Origin: Sergeia podlipaevii | Lineage: Eukaryota > Euglenozoa > Kinetoplastea > Trypanosomatida > Trypanosomatidae | Assembly: GCA_030849805.1 (NCBI GenBank) | Contig: JASANZ010002062.1 | Span: 1-40,970, forward strand | DNA: 40,970 nucleotides | Reading direction: 5' to 3' | Shown: in pieces, positions 28,159 through 37,357 of the stretch | Position numbering within the stretch: position 1 is the stretch's first letter | How the letters are laid out: each line of letters begins with the position of its first letter | The notes under the pieces: model-generated | Seen by the model: the letters and a program-made list of their open reading frames with translations, nothing else | Database searches by the model: none | Told to the model about the DNA's origin: nothing | Made by a program: the position numbers and the translations under genes

Positions 28159-31037
28159 GCATTTGATCGATTAATAGAACAGCACAACTTCGCCACCACG
28201 GCAGTAGACTGCTTGAGCACCTCCACTGGGTCACACAGCGGTGCTGTATCCTCTTGCGCCACCACACCTCGTACTGCCACCTTACCTTCTCCCTTGATCA
28301 AACTTGTGTCGTCAGCAGCGCTACGCCCCGCATTGATTGCAATTGGAGGAGGTGAGGAGGATGTCCACACACCAGGCTTCAGCGCAGCAGCCAGCTGCAC
28401 TTTACAGCCCTGAAAGCGAACCAGGAGCTTCTCGTACCGGCGTGTCGCGCGCCCCAGCTCCTTCCTGTGTGCTTCCTGCAGCGACTCCATGGCACCTTTA
28501 AATGCCCTTAGCTCCGCCTCATAATGTGCTCGCAGAGACTCGCTGTCCTGCTCTGAGGCTTCTGAGCGATGCTGCAGCGCCACAAAATTGGCCTGCTGCT
28601 CCTTGGCCGCGAGCAGCTGCGTGCACGCCTCTGCAAGTCGAGTCTCCATGGCGGCAAAGCACTCCGATTCCACAGCGCGTGCCTCGTGAAGCCCCTGCAG
28701 CTCCTCGCTCAGCGCCTCCACACGCGCGTCACTCTGCGTCCGCTCTCGCATCACCCGTGCCAGCGTCTCCTCCGCTGTCACGAGTGCCTCCTCCGCGTGC
28801 TGTCTGCGCTGCACCTCCAAGGAGAGTGTCTCCTCGTGCTCGGCGTCTGCCTTTGCGTTGACCCTGCGTGCGGCAGCCAGCGCGGCCTCAAGCTCTTGCA
28901 CCTGGGCCAGCATCTCCTCCTTGCGAAGGTCCTCGTTGCGCAAATGTGAGTCAAACTCGCTCTTGAGCGACGCACGCACCGTATCCGCCACCGCGATTGC
29001 CGACTGCGCCTCCGCTCTCGCGCATGCCAGCGCGTGTGCGTGCTCCTGGCGAAGGACAGCGATCTGCTCCTCAGTCCGCGCGTCCCCTTCAGCCTGTAGG
29101 CGCGCTAGCACCGCCTTCACCTCTTGCAGCTCTCGCTGAGCCTCTTCATACGCACTGGTACTGTCCTCCAGCTGCTCCGTGGCCGCTGCAGCACGCGCCT
29201 CGGCAGCGCTAGTGGCATCACGCCAGTGACGCAGCTCTCGTTTCAAACGCTCGTTTTCATTAACGATGCTCTGTAGTCTCTGGTCTCGCTGCAGCGTACT
29301 AAGTGACCACAGCGTCCCTGTGTATTCAAGCTTGGCCTCAAGCTCTTCACCGTGTTGGGTGGCGGCGGTGAGAGCTTCAAGGAGACGGACCTCCTCTTGG
29401 AGTGCCTCCGCGGGAGTTCGGGGCAAGTGATATAGACACGCGATGGAAGAGCTAAGTGCACTTGCAGTAGTTGTTGTAGTCGTGGTGGCGCCTGGGCTCG
29501 GGCTGGACTTCGTGCCCCCGAGGGAAACTGTGTCTCCGGAGGTTCCTAGATAAGATGGAGAAGGCGTAGGCTGCGCGTTGCGCATCAGCCCTGACGGTTG
29601 ATGTTGCTGCTGGCGTTGCTGTTGATTGGTACCAGCGGTAGTAGCCTGTGGAGAGCGACGATGGCTGAGCGAAGAGGAAGAGGTCGCGACGCTGTCCACG
29701 CCTTGCGCGTAAGATGGGTTGGTGCTGCAACTCTCCGGTGCACCGCCCTCGTCTGTGTGAGCGGGGGACGGTCCTTCGTCACCAGCATCCGTGCCTGGTA
29801 CACTCAGAAAGGGAGAAGGAGTGCGCAGCGAGCTGCTGGCTTTGTGGTCCACGTCCTCGTCCCCGCTTTCCTTGTCACCCTCGTGCTCCGGAGCATGTGG
29901 GTCCAATGTAGACCCCAGTTTTTGATGTTGATGATCCGCTTTGATTTTGTTCCTCGAATCCTGACCGCCATCACTGCTCTGGCCGTGTGGGAGGGTGTAG
30001 TCATACCGTGCCATGGGTTTGCCTGTATCATCAAGATACATTTTCAAGTCCGTCCCTGTTGTACTCATGGAGGCGCTAGTGGCCGTCGTGGCAGTAGAGG
30101 GCGATCGCACTTTCTGAGTTTGTAGCTGCTGCTGGTGCTGATGAGCCTGTGGCTTGCCACCGCTAACTGCGTAAGTGACTGTGTGTTTACTCGGGCTCAG
30201 AGGGAGAAGCAGTGCACCCGTGGCGGCGCCAGAGGGGACATGTTGCGGCACCGGTGCGGCGGCGGCATCAAACTTTACCATTGACGCGGAAGGTAACCGC
30301 ACACTCCCCGCTCGCGCTCCACTAGTGCCTGCAACCCCTGTTTTCTCCACGTAGAGCTGTAGCCGCTGGTTCTCAACAGCCAGTCTCTGTATATGTAGCC
30401 GCATGAGCTCTCGCTCCTCCTCCCACTGCTGCGTCTGTGTCGTACGTGCAGCGAGCATCTTGTTGCCTTCTGTGTAGGCTTCCTTGAGCTGCTGTACCGC
30501 GTCCTGCTCATCTGCCAAAGCGCTCGCGACGCCGCGCGTGTCCATCAGTTGGGCCTGCAGTGCCGCCAACTCCTGACGATATCGCGTGGTGAGGTCGTGA
30601 AAAGCAGTACGCATCAGCAGCACCTCCGTTGGAGACGCCCAGTTTTCGTAATAGGAAGTTCCAGTGGCGTTACACTCACTTGCAGTGGCATCGCTCATGT
30701 CAAGAGCGGCAGCATGTACCATTTCAGGATTGTGTTCAAGCGGTCGCCTTTCTTGATGCTGCTGTTGTTGGGGGCTGAACTCTGAAGTGGACGCTAGTAG
30801 CAAGCTGGATGTCGTTGTCGCCGTCGTAGCAGTAGTGGCAGTGCCGCCGCTGCTCTGGTAGACAGCAAAAGAAGCTGAGGAGGAGTGTTCCGGCGCTGCT
30901 CTCATGCTGCCTGTGTGAGTATGTGGTAGCTGCTGCTGTTGCTGCTGTTGTTGTTGTTGTCCATAGGAACTAAATGGGACGGCAGCAGCAGCATCGGCAA
31001 TTCTGTTACTGGCTTTAGCAGCTGACGAGCTGTGCAT
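28155..31037 (-). CDS. Large coiled-coil protein, function unknown
   Basis: This 960-residue protein opens with a short N-terminal region containing a ten-Gln run. A first helical segment follows (about 140-235, RYRQELAALQAQLMDTRG and EERELMRLHIQRLAVENQRL). Next comes a Ser/Gln-rich linker with a compact island MYLDDTGKPMARYDYTLP near 330-350. A long coiled coil spans about 540-885, dense in Glu, Ala, Leu and Arg (for example LEAALAAARRVNAKADAEHE). The short tail ends in CCSINRSNA. No catalytic domain or membrane segment is visible. Such proteins are often cytoskeletal or flagellar in trypanosomatids, but nothing here proves that. The first ATG after the candidate acceptor is used, and four consecutive in-frame TAG codons end it. 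Confidence 0.9.
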   Translation of the reverse strand: MHSSSAAKASNRIADAAAAVPFSSYGQQQQQQQQQQLPHTHTGSMRAAPEHSSSASFAVYQSSGGTATTATTATTTSSLLLASTSEFSPQQQQHQERRPLEHNPEMVHAAALDMSDATASECNATGTSYYENWASPTEVLLMRTAFHDLTTRYRQELAALQAQLMDTRGVASALADEQDAVQQLKEAYTEGNKMLAARTTQTQQWEEERELMRLHIQRLAVENQRLQLYVEKTGVAGTSGARAGSVRLPSASMVKFDAAAAPVPQHVPSGAATGALLLPLSPSKHTVTYAVSGGKPQAHQHQQQLQTQKVRSPSTATTATSASMSTTGTDLKMYLDDTGKPMARYDYTLPHGQSSDGGQDSRNKIKADHQHQKLGSTLDPHAPEHEGDKESGDEDVDHKASSSLRTPSPFLSVPGTDAGDEGPSPAHTDEGGAPESCSTNPSYAQGVDSVATSSSSLSHRRSPQATTAGTNQQQRQQQHQPSGLMRNAQPTPSPSYLGTSGDTVSLGGTKSSPSPGATTTTTTTASALSSSIACLYHLPRTPAEALQEEVRLLEALTAATQHGEELEAKLEYTGTLWSLSTLQRDQRLQSIVNENERLKRELRHWRDATSAAEARAAAATEQLEDSTSAYEEAQRELQEVKAVLARLQAEGDARTEEQIAVLRQEHAHALACARAEAQSAIAVADTVRASLKSEFDSHLRNEDLRKEEMLAQVQELEAALAAARRVNAKADAEHEETLSLEVQRRQHAEEALVTAEETLARVMRERTQSDARVEALSEELQGLHEARAVESECFAAMETRLAEACTQLLAAKEQQANFVALQHRSEASEQDSESLRAHYEAELRAFKGAMESLQEAHRKELGRATRRYEKLLVRFQGCKVQLAAALKPGVWTSSSPPPIAINAGRSAADDTSLIKGEGKVAVRGVVAQEDTAPLCDPVEVLKQSTAVVAKLCCSINRSNA

Positions 31038-31153
31038 TTTCTTGATTTTTTTTTTATTCTTTCAATCTCTCTCTATGAATATATATGCAGTCGTGTATTG
31101 CACGGGTGTGAGTGTGCCCTCAATAAATCTGTGTTGTTCTTCTTCTATCAGTA

Positions 31154-31252
31154 CTGCTGGCGTGTTCATATGTGTGTGTGCGTGTGTGTGTGTGCATGTG
31201 CAAAAAGATGAGGATAATAATGAAGAAACAAACAAAAAAAGAAAAAAAAAAG
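31154..31252 (-). promoter_or_regulatory. Candidate trans-splice acceptor for the coiled-coil gene
   Basis: Sense-strand T/C-rich tracts (about 31252-31215) are followed, after CA-rich sequence, by the first AGs at CCAGCAG (31158-31157 and 31155-31154). The 5' UTR would be about 116-119 nt without an ATG. The 60-nt gap between tract and AG makes this one less certain. Confidence 0.4.
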
Positions 31253-31637
31253 AGACGTGTGAGAAGAAAAAAAAATGTGCATTTCAAAATACTAAAGCAG
31301 CATCACAGTCCCTCTTCATGTCCTGCTCCTCCTCCCCATACTAATCCATATATATGCATGTATGAATGTATGTATATTACCCCTCCATTCAGCCTCATCT
31401 TGAGGATGAAGGTATTCTTCTCTATATCAAGGACCAATAGGTTGTGTCGCCCGCCCATCTTCGGTTTAAATGCTGCCGCCACCAAGGATCATTTCATGTT
31501 ATCTCTCGTTTCTACTACTTCTCTCCAATTTCTCTCAGTTGTTTCCCTCCTCTCATTTAAGAAAGAGGATGTATACGATTGGGTAGATGCATGTGTCTGC
31601 GCATGAGTGCGTGATTTTTTGTTGCTCTTTTTCAAAA
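31253..31637. other. Short spacer downstream of CTF18
   Basis: Under 400 nt between the CTF18 stop and the upstream boundary of the coiled-coil gene's acceptor region. A T-rich end near 31615-31635 lies just past the CTF18 stop. No gene seen. Confidence 0.65.
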
Positions 31638-34600
31638 CTAAAAGTCAGCAAGCACCGCAGGCATCTTGACTGCATTTGTCGAACCATCATGATAGGTGTA
31701 ACGCACCAAGGGCTTAGCGTGGCTTGCCAGCGGGGATGCCGCCCTGCCACCGTCCTTTCCCATCGCTTGTTGAGACTGCTTCTGTGTCGCGAGGCGAGCC
31801 GACCCCGACGTTGGAGCAGTTGTTGTTGCTCCTCCTGTGGGTGCCACCTTCGGTTGGATGATGCGGCCGAAGAAGTCCCTTCTTGTCGGCTCCGTCTTGG
31901 CAGCCTCCGCAGCGGCAGCGGCAACTATCGCAGCAGCAGTCTCGTCCTTCCCCTCCGTCTTGGTCGCCTTCGCCTTGGTCTCATCACACTCCTCCTTCCC
32001 TCGTGCGCGCTTCGCCGCACCACCGCTCGCCACCGTCCCTAAAGCGGCTTGCCTCATCACCATCATAGACGGCACTTCCCTCCCAGCCGTGGAAGCCTTG
32101 ATGGCCTCGGTGTGCTGCAGAATATTATACCGCTGTATCTCACCCGTCAGCAGCTGCCGTATCTCATCTTTCATTGGATACAGTATGCTGTTGGTCCTGC
32201 TGCTCTTAAATAAAGCAATAGCAGAAGCGGTTGATGGAGAAGGCATAAGGCCCCCACGCACGCGCTGTGCGGACGACGCGGCGGTGCCTGATATTGGCCT
32301 GCGCACACCGCCAAGTTGGTCAATCTCTGGGTAGAGCCGCCACTGCGCCTCTGCTGCTTGCCTGCGCGGGTAGCCTTGAAACCCAGCGCTACCAGCGCCG
32401 CCTGCCTCTGCTTCCCCTCCTCCTCGCTCGGTATTGCTATTCCCAACGCCACCACTACCAGAAGAAGGAGCAGCAGAACCTGCAGAGGGGGACTTGCGGT
32501 ACGTTAGTCCGTACTCCACGTGCCTCGCCACCGCGGCGTTCATGAGTTTCTGCTCCCCAACCGGCAATGCAGAGATGCTCGATATCGGATGCGAGGGCAG
32601 GCGCAGTGACCGATCGAAGAGACAGCGCACCAGCAGTGGTGCCACGTCACGCGCGACTACTTCATCACACCACAGGTGAGAAGACACTAGACCCTTGCAG
32701 CCCTCACGAAAGGTGCGTGCTGTGTGAGACGACTCATTCAGCACCTGTCGCCACTGATGTGCCTCTCGGGGAAATCCAAACCGCTCGCCTCGAGCTGCCG
32801 AGCTGCATTGGGCATAGAGCGAGAGCGCGGTCACTTGCTCGTAGTACTCCGCGAAGCCAACCAGCCCAGGCACACGTGTGAAGGCGGCAGTGGTAAGGAG
32901 GTCTTGCTGTGAAAGCGCTTCTGCGGCGGCCGAGGTACGTGCGAAGGTGTAATCAGAATAAGGACGGTGCAAGTATGCGTCCTGCAGACCCTCGAGCAGC
33001 TGAGAAGTATCGAGGCAACGAGCAATGGCGGAGGAGGCGTACATGTACCCCGGATCTACACGGAAGCCAAGCGTCACCGTAGAGGTCTCTCCTTCGTCGG
33101 CATCCCCTCCCGCATGCGCCACAGCACCATTCGACAGCAATTGACGTGCCTCAAGCTCTGAGGTGCCCACTATACGTGCGCGCTCCCTCAGCCGCCGGTG
33201 TGCCAGAGCGCGCTGCTGATGCTTGGCAGAAGCCTCCATCAGGGCTTCGTAGTCTACCGCGCATTCCTTTTTGAGAAGTTGGATAGCCTTCGCACGCTCA
33301 GGCTTCTGGAACACCAGTGCCAAGCTCTCCCACATATCTAACTTGCCATCCTTCCCTTGCATGTGCTGAATCATCTCCAGCGTGGACTGCAGCGTAGACG
33401 TAGAGGAGGACGTTGGCTGTGCCATGTCATGCTCTAGGGCGGCGAGAAGGAACTGAAGTGTATTCAGGCAACTGCGCACGTCGCCCCCACTCGCGCGGAC
33501 GAGTTCAGCAAGCGCGGCTTGGTCAACTACGCGGCCTTCCTTCTGGACGATCTCCTGCAGACGTGAGAGCAGGCGCTGCGGGCGTATTGGGGGGACATGA
33601 AAGATGTTCTGGCACTTCTGGCGCAGCGGCCGCAGAGAAGATACATAAAAGTCATTGCACAGGCAGAAGACGGGTCGGTGTATGTCAGCCTGGAGAAGCA
33701 TATTGGCCACATTTGTTGAGATGCCATCCATCTCATCAATGATGAGACACTTCGGCCTTAGCAGATGATCCACAAGCGACTTCGTCGCCGCTTCTTGCTG
33801 CTGCTGCTGCTGTGGACTAGAGATGGAGTTGGCCCCAGAAAAAGAAGAAGAAGAGGATGGGACATGATGGCGCACACGATGAGCTGCTGATCCTGCAGAA
33901 GAGACCGTTGTCTTGATGATATGTTCCAGACGTGATACCGTGCGCTCTACACTGGCATTAACTTCCACAACTTCATACCCACAGTGAACAGCCAGCACGT
34001 GCACAAGGGTGGTCTTGCCCACACCTGGAGGGCCAACCAGAACAGCAATCCGCTCCTCCGGGCGAGAGAGCGAAGCTTGTGAGCTCGTGCTGTCTGCCCC
34101 GGGCAAGCCCGCCTTTCCCTTCGCAGCGCTCGAAGAAGGCTTGTCGCCTTGAAACACGTACTGATCCCAACCCTTGAGCCATCTCAGTAGGTTAAGATTC
34201 ACCGTCTCGTCACTGAGCACCTCTCTGAAGTGTCGTGGCGAGTACTTGGACACCCAGAGCATGCCGTCCTCTGTGCCAGTTTGAGCGTTTAGTGGCTTGA
34301 TCTTCCGCTTGTCAGCAGCCGCTGAAGAAGTACGCAGCCTCGCCGCCGCCGCCGCTGCCTCTGCCGCGCGTGCCTCGTCTTGCGCTCTCGATTCGTATAC
34401 CTCCTGCATCAAGTCCTTCACGGTAGCTCCACCTAGAAGTCCTATCGTGCTCTCGCCATGACCAGTGCCCTGTCGCTGCTGCTGCAATGTGCCAGTTCGA
34501 TAAAGCCGCATGCGTTGCCGGTCTTGCAGCTCGCACGTGGCATCGTCCTGATCATCTTCATCAAACGCAGTGGTGCTGATGCTCGTGATGTGCGTCAAAG

Positions 34601-35087
34601 CCCCATCCTTTCCTTCCTCCTCCTCCACTGTCTCCGTCCCTTCACGTGCCTTGGCGCTTTTCGTATCAATAATAGATGCCGTCACCCATCGCGCCACGCC
34701 ATTGTCGCCTTTCATCATGAAGCAAGTCCGCCCTAACGGTGGAAATATGAGCACTCCAGTTTTCTCTGCAGCCGCCGCCACTGGCTGCTGCTGTGGTGGT
34801 ATCCGATGATGAAGAGGATCAAGGAGGAGTGGCGCCGCTATAGTGCTACCGCTGTTAGCCTCATGCATGTGTGGAGGTGGTGGTGCTTGCATAGCAGCTG
34901 CTGCATCTGCTGATACGGTGAAACCTTGAAGCTGAACCCCTTTCAGTGCGGCTGACGCGTCATGTGCGCATGGCAAGTTATTTAAAAGATCTTCGTCGTA
35001 GTCTTCATCACATCCGTCCTCGCCAGTCCCTCCGCCAGCGGTGTTCATCAGCGCCTCTTCCAATCTCCAAGTCTCTTCTGGGTCCAT
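31638..35087 (-). CDS. CTF18: Chromosome transmission fidelity protein 18 (alternative clamp-loader large subunit)
   Basis: This 1149-residue AAA+ ATPase replaces RFC1 in the RFC-like complex that loads PCNA and supports sister-chromatid cohesion. It should act in the nucleus with RFC2-5 and, via its tail, with CTF8-DCC1. SKYSPRHFREVLSDE (about 276-290) is the RFC-type lead-in box. Walker A is GPPGVGKT (352-359, K358) and Walker B is CLIIDEMDG (D451, E452). Sensor 1 lies in FCLCNDFYVSSLRPLRQ and sensor 2 in GGDVRSCLNTLQFL. The C-terminal RRDFFGR (about 1068) and the final VRYTYHDGSTNAVK block match the conserved CTF18 tail. A roughly 90-residue Ser/Gln-rich stretch separates Walker A and B. 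The first 260 residues are poorly conserved. Flanking proteins have no evident replication role. Confidence 0.95.
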   Translation of the reverse strand: MDPEETWRLEEALMNTAGGGTGEDGCDEDYDEDLLNNLPCAHDASAALKGVQLQGFTVSADAAAAMQAPPPPHMHEANSGSTIAAPLLLDPLHHRIPPQQQPVAAAAEKTGVLIFPPLGRTCFMMKGDNGVARWVTASIIDTKSAKAREGTETVEEEEGKDGALTHITSISTTAFDEDDQDDATCELQDRQRMRLYRTGTLQQQRQGTGHGESTIGLLGGATVKDLMQEVYESRAQDEARAAEAAAAAARLRTSSAAADKRKIKPLNAQTGTEDGMLWVSKYSPRHFREVLSDETVNLNLLRWLKGWDQYVFQGDKPSSSAAKGKAGLPGADSTSSQASLSRPEERIAVLVGPPGVGKTTLVHVLAVHCGYEVVEVNASVERTVSRLEHIIKTTVSSAGSAAHRVRHHVPSSSSSFSGANSISSPQQQQQQEAATKSLVDHLLRPKCLIIDEMDGISTNVANMLLQADIHRPVFCLCNDFYVSSLRPLRQKCQNIFHVPPIRPQRLLSRLQEIVQKEGRVVDQAALAELVRASGGDVRSCLNTLQFLLAALEHDMAQPTSSSTSTLQSTLEMIQHMQGKDGKLDMWESLALVFQKPERAKAIQLLKKECAVDYEALMEASAKHQQRALAHRRLRERARIVGTSELEARQLLSNGAVAHAGGDADEGETSTVTLGFRVDPGYMYASSAIARCLDTSQLLEGLQDAYLHRPYSDYTFARTSAAAEALSQQDLLTTAAFTRVPGLVGFAEYYEQVTALSLYAQCSSAARGERFGFPREAHQWRQVLNESSHTARTFREGCKGLVSSHLWCDEVVARDVAPLLVRCLFDRSLRLPSHPISSISALPVGEQKLMNAAVARHVEYGLTYRKSPSAGSAAPSSGSGGVGNSNTERGGGEAEAGGAGSAGFQGYPRRQAAEAQWRLYPEIDQLGGVRRPISGTAASSAQRVRGGLMPSPSTASAIALFKSSRTNSILYPMKDEIRQLLTGEIQRYNILQHTEAIKASTAGREVPSMMVMRQAALGTVASGGAAKRARGKEECDETKAKATKTEGKDETAAAIVAAAAAEAAKTEPTRRDFFGRIIQPKVAPTGGATTTAPTSGSARLATQKQSQQAMGKDGGRAASPLASHAKPLVRYTYHDGSTNAVKMPAVLADF

Positions 35088-35181
35088 GGAGAAGAAGCAC
35101 TTATATTTTTATTTTGTTTTTTGGTTCTCTGCAGAGGCTATTGCGTGTGTATGTTTATATGTGTGTGCGTGTATGTCAAAT

Positions 35182-35198
35182 CTATGTAATAGGAAAAG
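35182..35198 (-). promoter_or_regulatory. Weak candidate trans-splice acceptor for CTF18
   Basis: The sense strand TTCTTTTCCTATTACATAG gives AG at 35183-35182 and a 94-nt 5' UTR without an ATG. The pyrimidine tract is short. An alternative CAG lies nearer the gene at about 35131-35134. Confidence 0.3.
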
Positions 35199-35776
35199 AA
35201 TAGATAGATAAAATATTGATTTCCCTCTTTAGAAAAATAAATAAGTAAAAATTCTATAAATACAAAAAAAAGAAACAGAATTTTTTTTTTAAGGGGAGCC
35301 TAAGCAAAGCTACCTATTCTTTCTTTCTATTATAAGTTCAATGTGGGCGAGTGCCTGTCTTTCAAAAGAGAAGTGCATAAGCAAAACAGAAATAAAACAA
35401 AGGAATTGAGAAGAGAAAGAAAAAATAAAGAAAAACGCCATAATAAGTCGCTGAAAACAGACCTGCACTGCAGATGTCGAAATAGAGGAAAATATTGAGA
35501 GAAAAGTGCATATTATTGGCCACTCCATTATATATATTTCTATTATTTATTTCTTTCTTTCTTGTAGTATGAAATGTTTCATGTTATTTCTCTTTTGAGC
35601 AACAAATCTGAACGTGTAGAAAATGTAAAAAAAATATATATATAAAAGGGGGGATTACTTCTTAAGCAGAAAATAGGGAAGAGCATCAACAAAAGAGAAA
35701 AAAAAAAAGATGAGAGCCACCAAAAGTCCTCATCTCTTCCCCTTTTCGTGTACTCACCATTTTCATTTCAACCCCT
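35199..35776. other. Spacer between the small mitochondrial-like gene and CTF18
   Basis: Nearly 600 nt of AT-rich spacer with short A- and T-runs (T10 near 35281-35290) and a TA run near 35635-35645. No gene seen. Confidence 0.65.
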
Positions 35777-36589
35777 CTAAAATGTGACTGTACGAGTGTC
35801 ACCAGCGACCTTCAAAAAGCCCGTTATATCCTTCAGCTCTGGCACGAAATCCTCCTCCCAGCGCATCTCCACAGCTATGCTCCCATCTTTCCTGCGCTTC
35901 ATCACCTCCTCGTACACCGCGTAGGTGGAGTCCATATCCGCTGCTGTTGCACTGCCATCTGCCATCTGCAGTCGCATCACCGCGTTCACAGCGCACAAAG
36001 CTTCAAACAGATGCTGCCCTCTGCGCTCCGTTTCTATGGTGGCCTTCGCCTCCGCCGAGAGAGCATCGTACGCCTCGTACGCCCTCTTCATTGCTAGCGC
36101 GCGGGCCTCGTCGGACTCCTCCTGCTTCCGCAATCCTTCCTCTCTCAGCCCTTCTAGAACCGCCTCCGCGGAGGACTGAGGAACTTGGCGAGCCTCAGCG
36201 TCACCAAACTCCCCTCGCCGCGTGCGTGCGTAGTACTCCTCTGCCCAAGTGCGGCCAGAGGGATGGCGACTGAGCGGGGGTCCTGCGAGCGCCACGGAGG
36301 CAATGCGCTGCACGTCGAGCTGCTCGATGGCTGCCAAGTAAGCATCCTCGGGGTCTTGCAGCAGACGCTGCAGAGAGCCCTGACAGCGCATCGAGATGTG
36401 TATCTGTGATGTCGTCATCAGCGACATACTAAGAGGCACGATCTTACTGATGGAACGTACACTCATCTGCGAAACTCCTGAGAAAAACGATCGCCGAGTG
36501 ACCGCGATGGCCATCACAGACTTATGAGAAGCCTTGGCCAAGCCAGCTGTAGTGGCTAACAGTCCTTGCATTGATAGACGGGAACGCAT
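35777..36589 (-). CDS. Small conserved-looking protein with probable mitochondrial presequence
   Basis: This 270-residue protein is not recognised by family. The first 75 or so residues contain many Arg, Lys, Ser and hydrophobic residues and no Asp or Glu, which is the profile of a mitochondrial import signal. RRSFFSG (32-38) resembles a processing-peptidase cleavage site. The mature part is mostly helical-looking and charged: QDPEDAYLAAIEQLDVQRIA, TWAEEYYARTRRGEFGD, then EEVMKRRKDGSIAVEMRWEE, ending in AGDTRTVTF. It has none of the Ser or Gln runs common in its neighbours, so it is probably globular. A mitochondrial ribosome, editing or respiratory-complex subunit is possible, but nothing visible decides. 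ATG 36589 is the first ATG after the predicted acceptor. Confidence 0.88.
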   Translation of the reverse strand: MRSRLSMQGLLATTAGLAKASHKSVMAIAVTRRSFFSGVSQMSVRSISKIVPLSMSLMTTSQIHISMRCQGSLQRLLQDPEDAYLAAIEQLDVQRIASVALAGPPLSRHPSGRTWAEEYYARTRRGEFGDAEARQVPQSSAEAVLEGLREEGLRKQEESDEARALAMKRAYEAYDALSAEAKATIETERRGQHLFEALCAVNAVMRLQMADGSATAADMDSTYAVYEEVMKRRKDGSIAVEMRWEEDFVPELKDITGFLKVAGDTRTVTF

Positions 36590-36711
36590 TGTTGAAGATT
36601 CTCAATAGCAACAATTAAAAAAAACGCTACTGGGTTGTTTAGTAGATATAGTGAAATCGAAGAAACGTGTTTACTGAGTTTTGTGAAGATTATTGTTTGG
36701 TGATGTTGCTT

Positions 36712-36755
36712 CTTATCATAAGGCGCGAGAGAGAGAGAAGAGAAAAAAAAAAGAG
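36712..36755 (-). promoter_or_regulatory. Trans-splice acceptor for the small mitochondrial-like gene
   Basis: A strong sense C/T tract (about 36755-36726) is followed by the first AG at 36713-36712, giving a 122-nt 5' UTR without an ATG. A later AG at 36602-36601 after a T8 run is an alternative that would leave 11 nt. Confidence 0.5.
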
Positions 36756-37357
36756 TGTGCGCACAAAGATAGCAACTACAACTTCTATACACCTCATTAT
36801 TTCCCTATGTATGGATGTATAGGCCAGCTACTACGTCCCGAAGTCCGCTTCCGCGCTCCACATTGTAGCTATTAATTATACTTCATCCTTTTTTTTTCAT
36901 CGCCCAGTAATAATCTAAATACAAACAAACAAAAAAGAACATCATCAGCGCCTCTCCTCGTCAGTAAGGCTGAGAGATAAACGAGAGAGAGAGAGAGAGA
37001 GAGAAGGAAAACAACAGCAACAACAACACACACACAAAAAAAAAGGCAAAAATAGTTGGTTGCCAGAGGAGTGATACATATAATAGCGCACGCCTCACAT
37101 ATCTTCCATCCGCTTTCCCTTCTTGCTCTCTTTCTCTCACACATATATACACACACATATATGCATGCCAGTCGCGTAGCCACCATGCCGCTGAAGACAG
37201 CATCTTGACAAAAGAAGAACGCACATCCACAGATACACCCTTGAAAACTAACAATAGTACAAATACAAAGTGAACAAAAAAAAAGAAAAAAAAAAGAAAT
37301 GGGCATCTCTAAAAATATATATATATAGTATAAAGTACAACAGCACCATCTCCTTTT
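36756..37357. other. Spacer downstream of the rightmost gene
   Basis: About 600 nt with a GA run near 36984-37002, CA runs near 37027-37035, a TA run near 37315-37326 and A-runs. A 144-codon sense frame (37306-36872) translates T/C/G repeats into Phe, Cys, Val and Leu and is not credible. No RNA gene seen. Confidence 0.65.

Noticed and set aside
36872..37306. 144-codon minus-strand frame next to the small mitochondrial-like gene
   Set aside because: It translates (TC)n, (TG)n and T-runs. An ATG follows TTTTTAGAG, but the protein is not credible.
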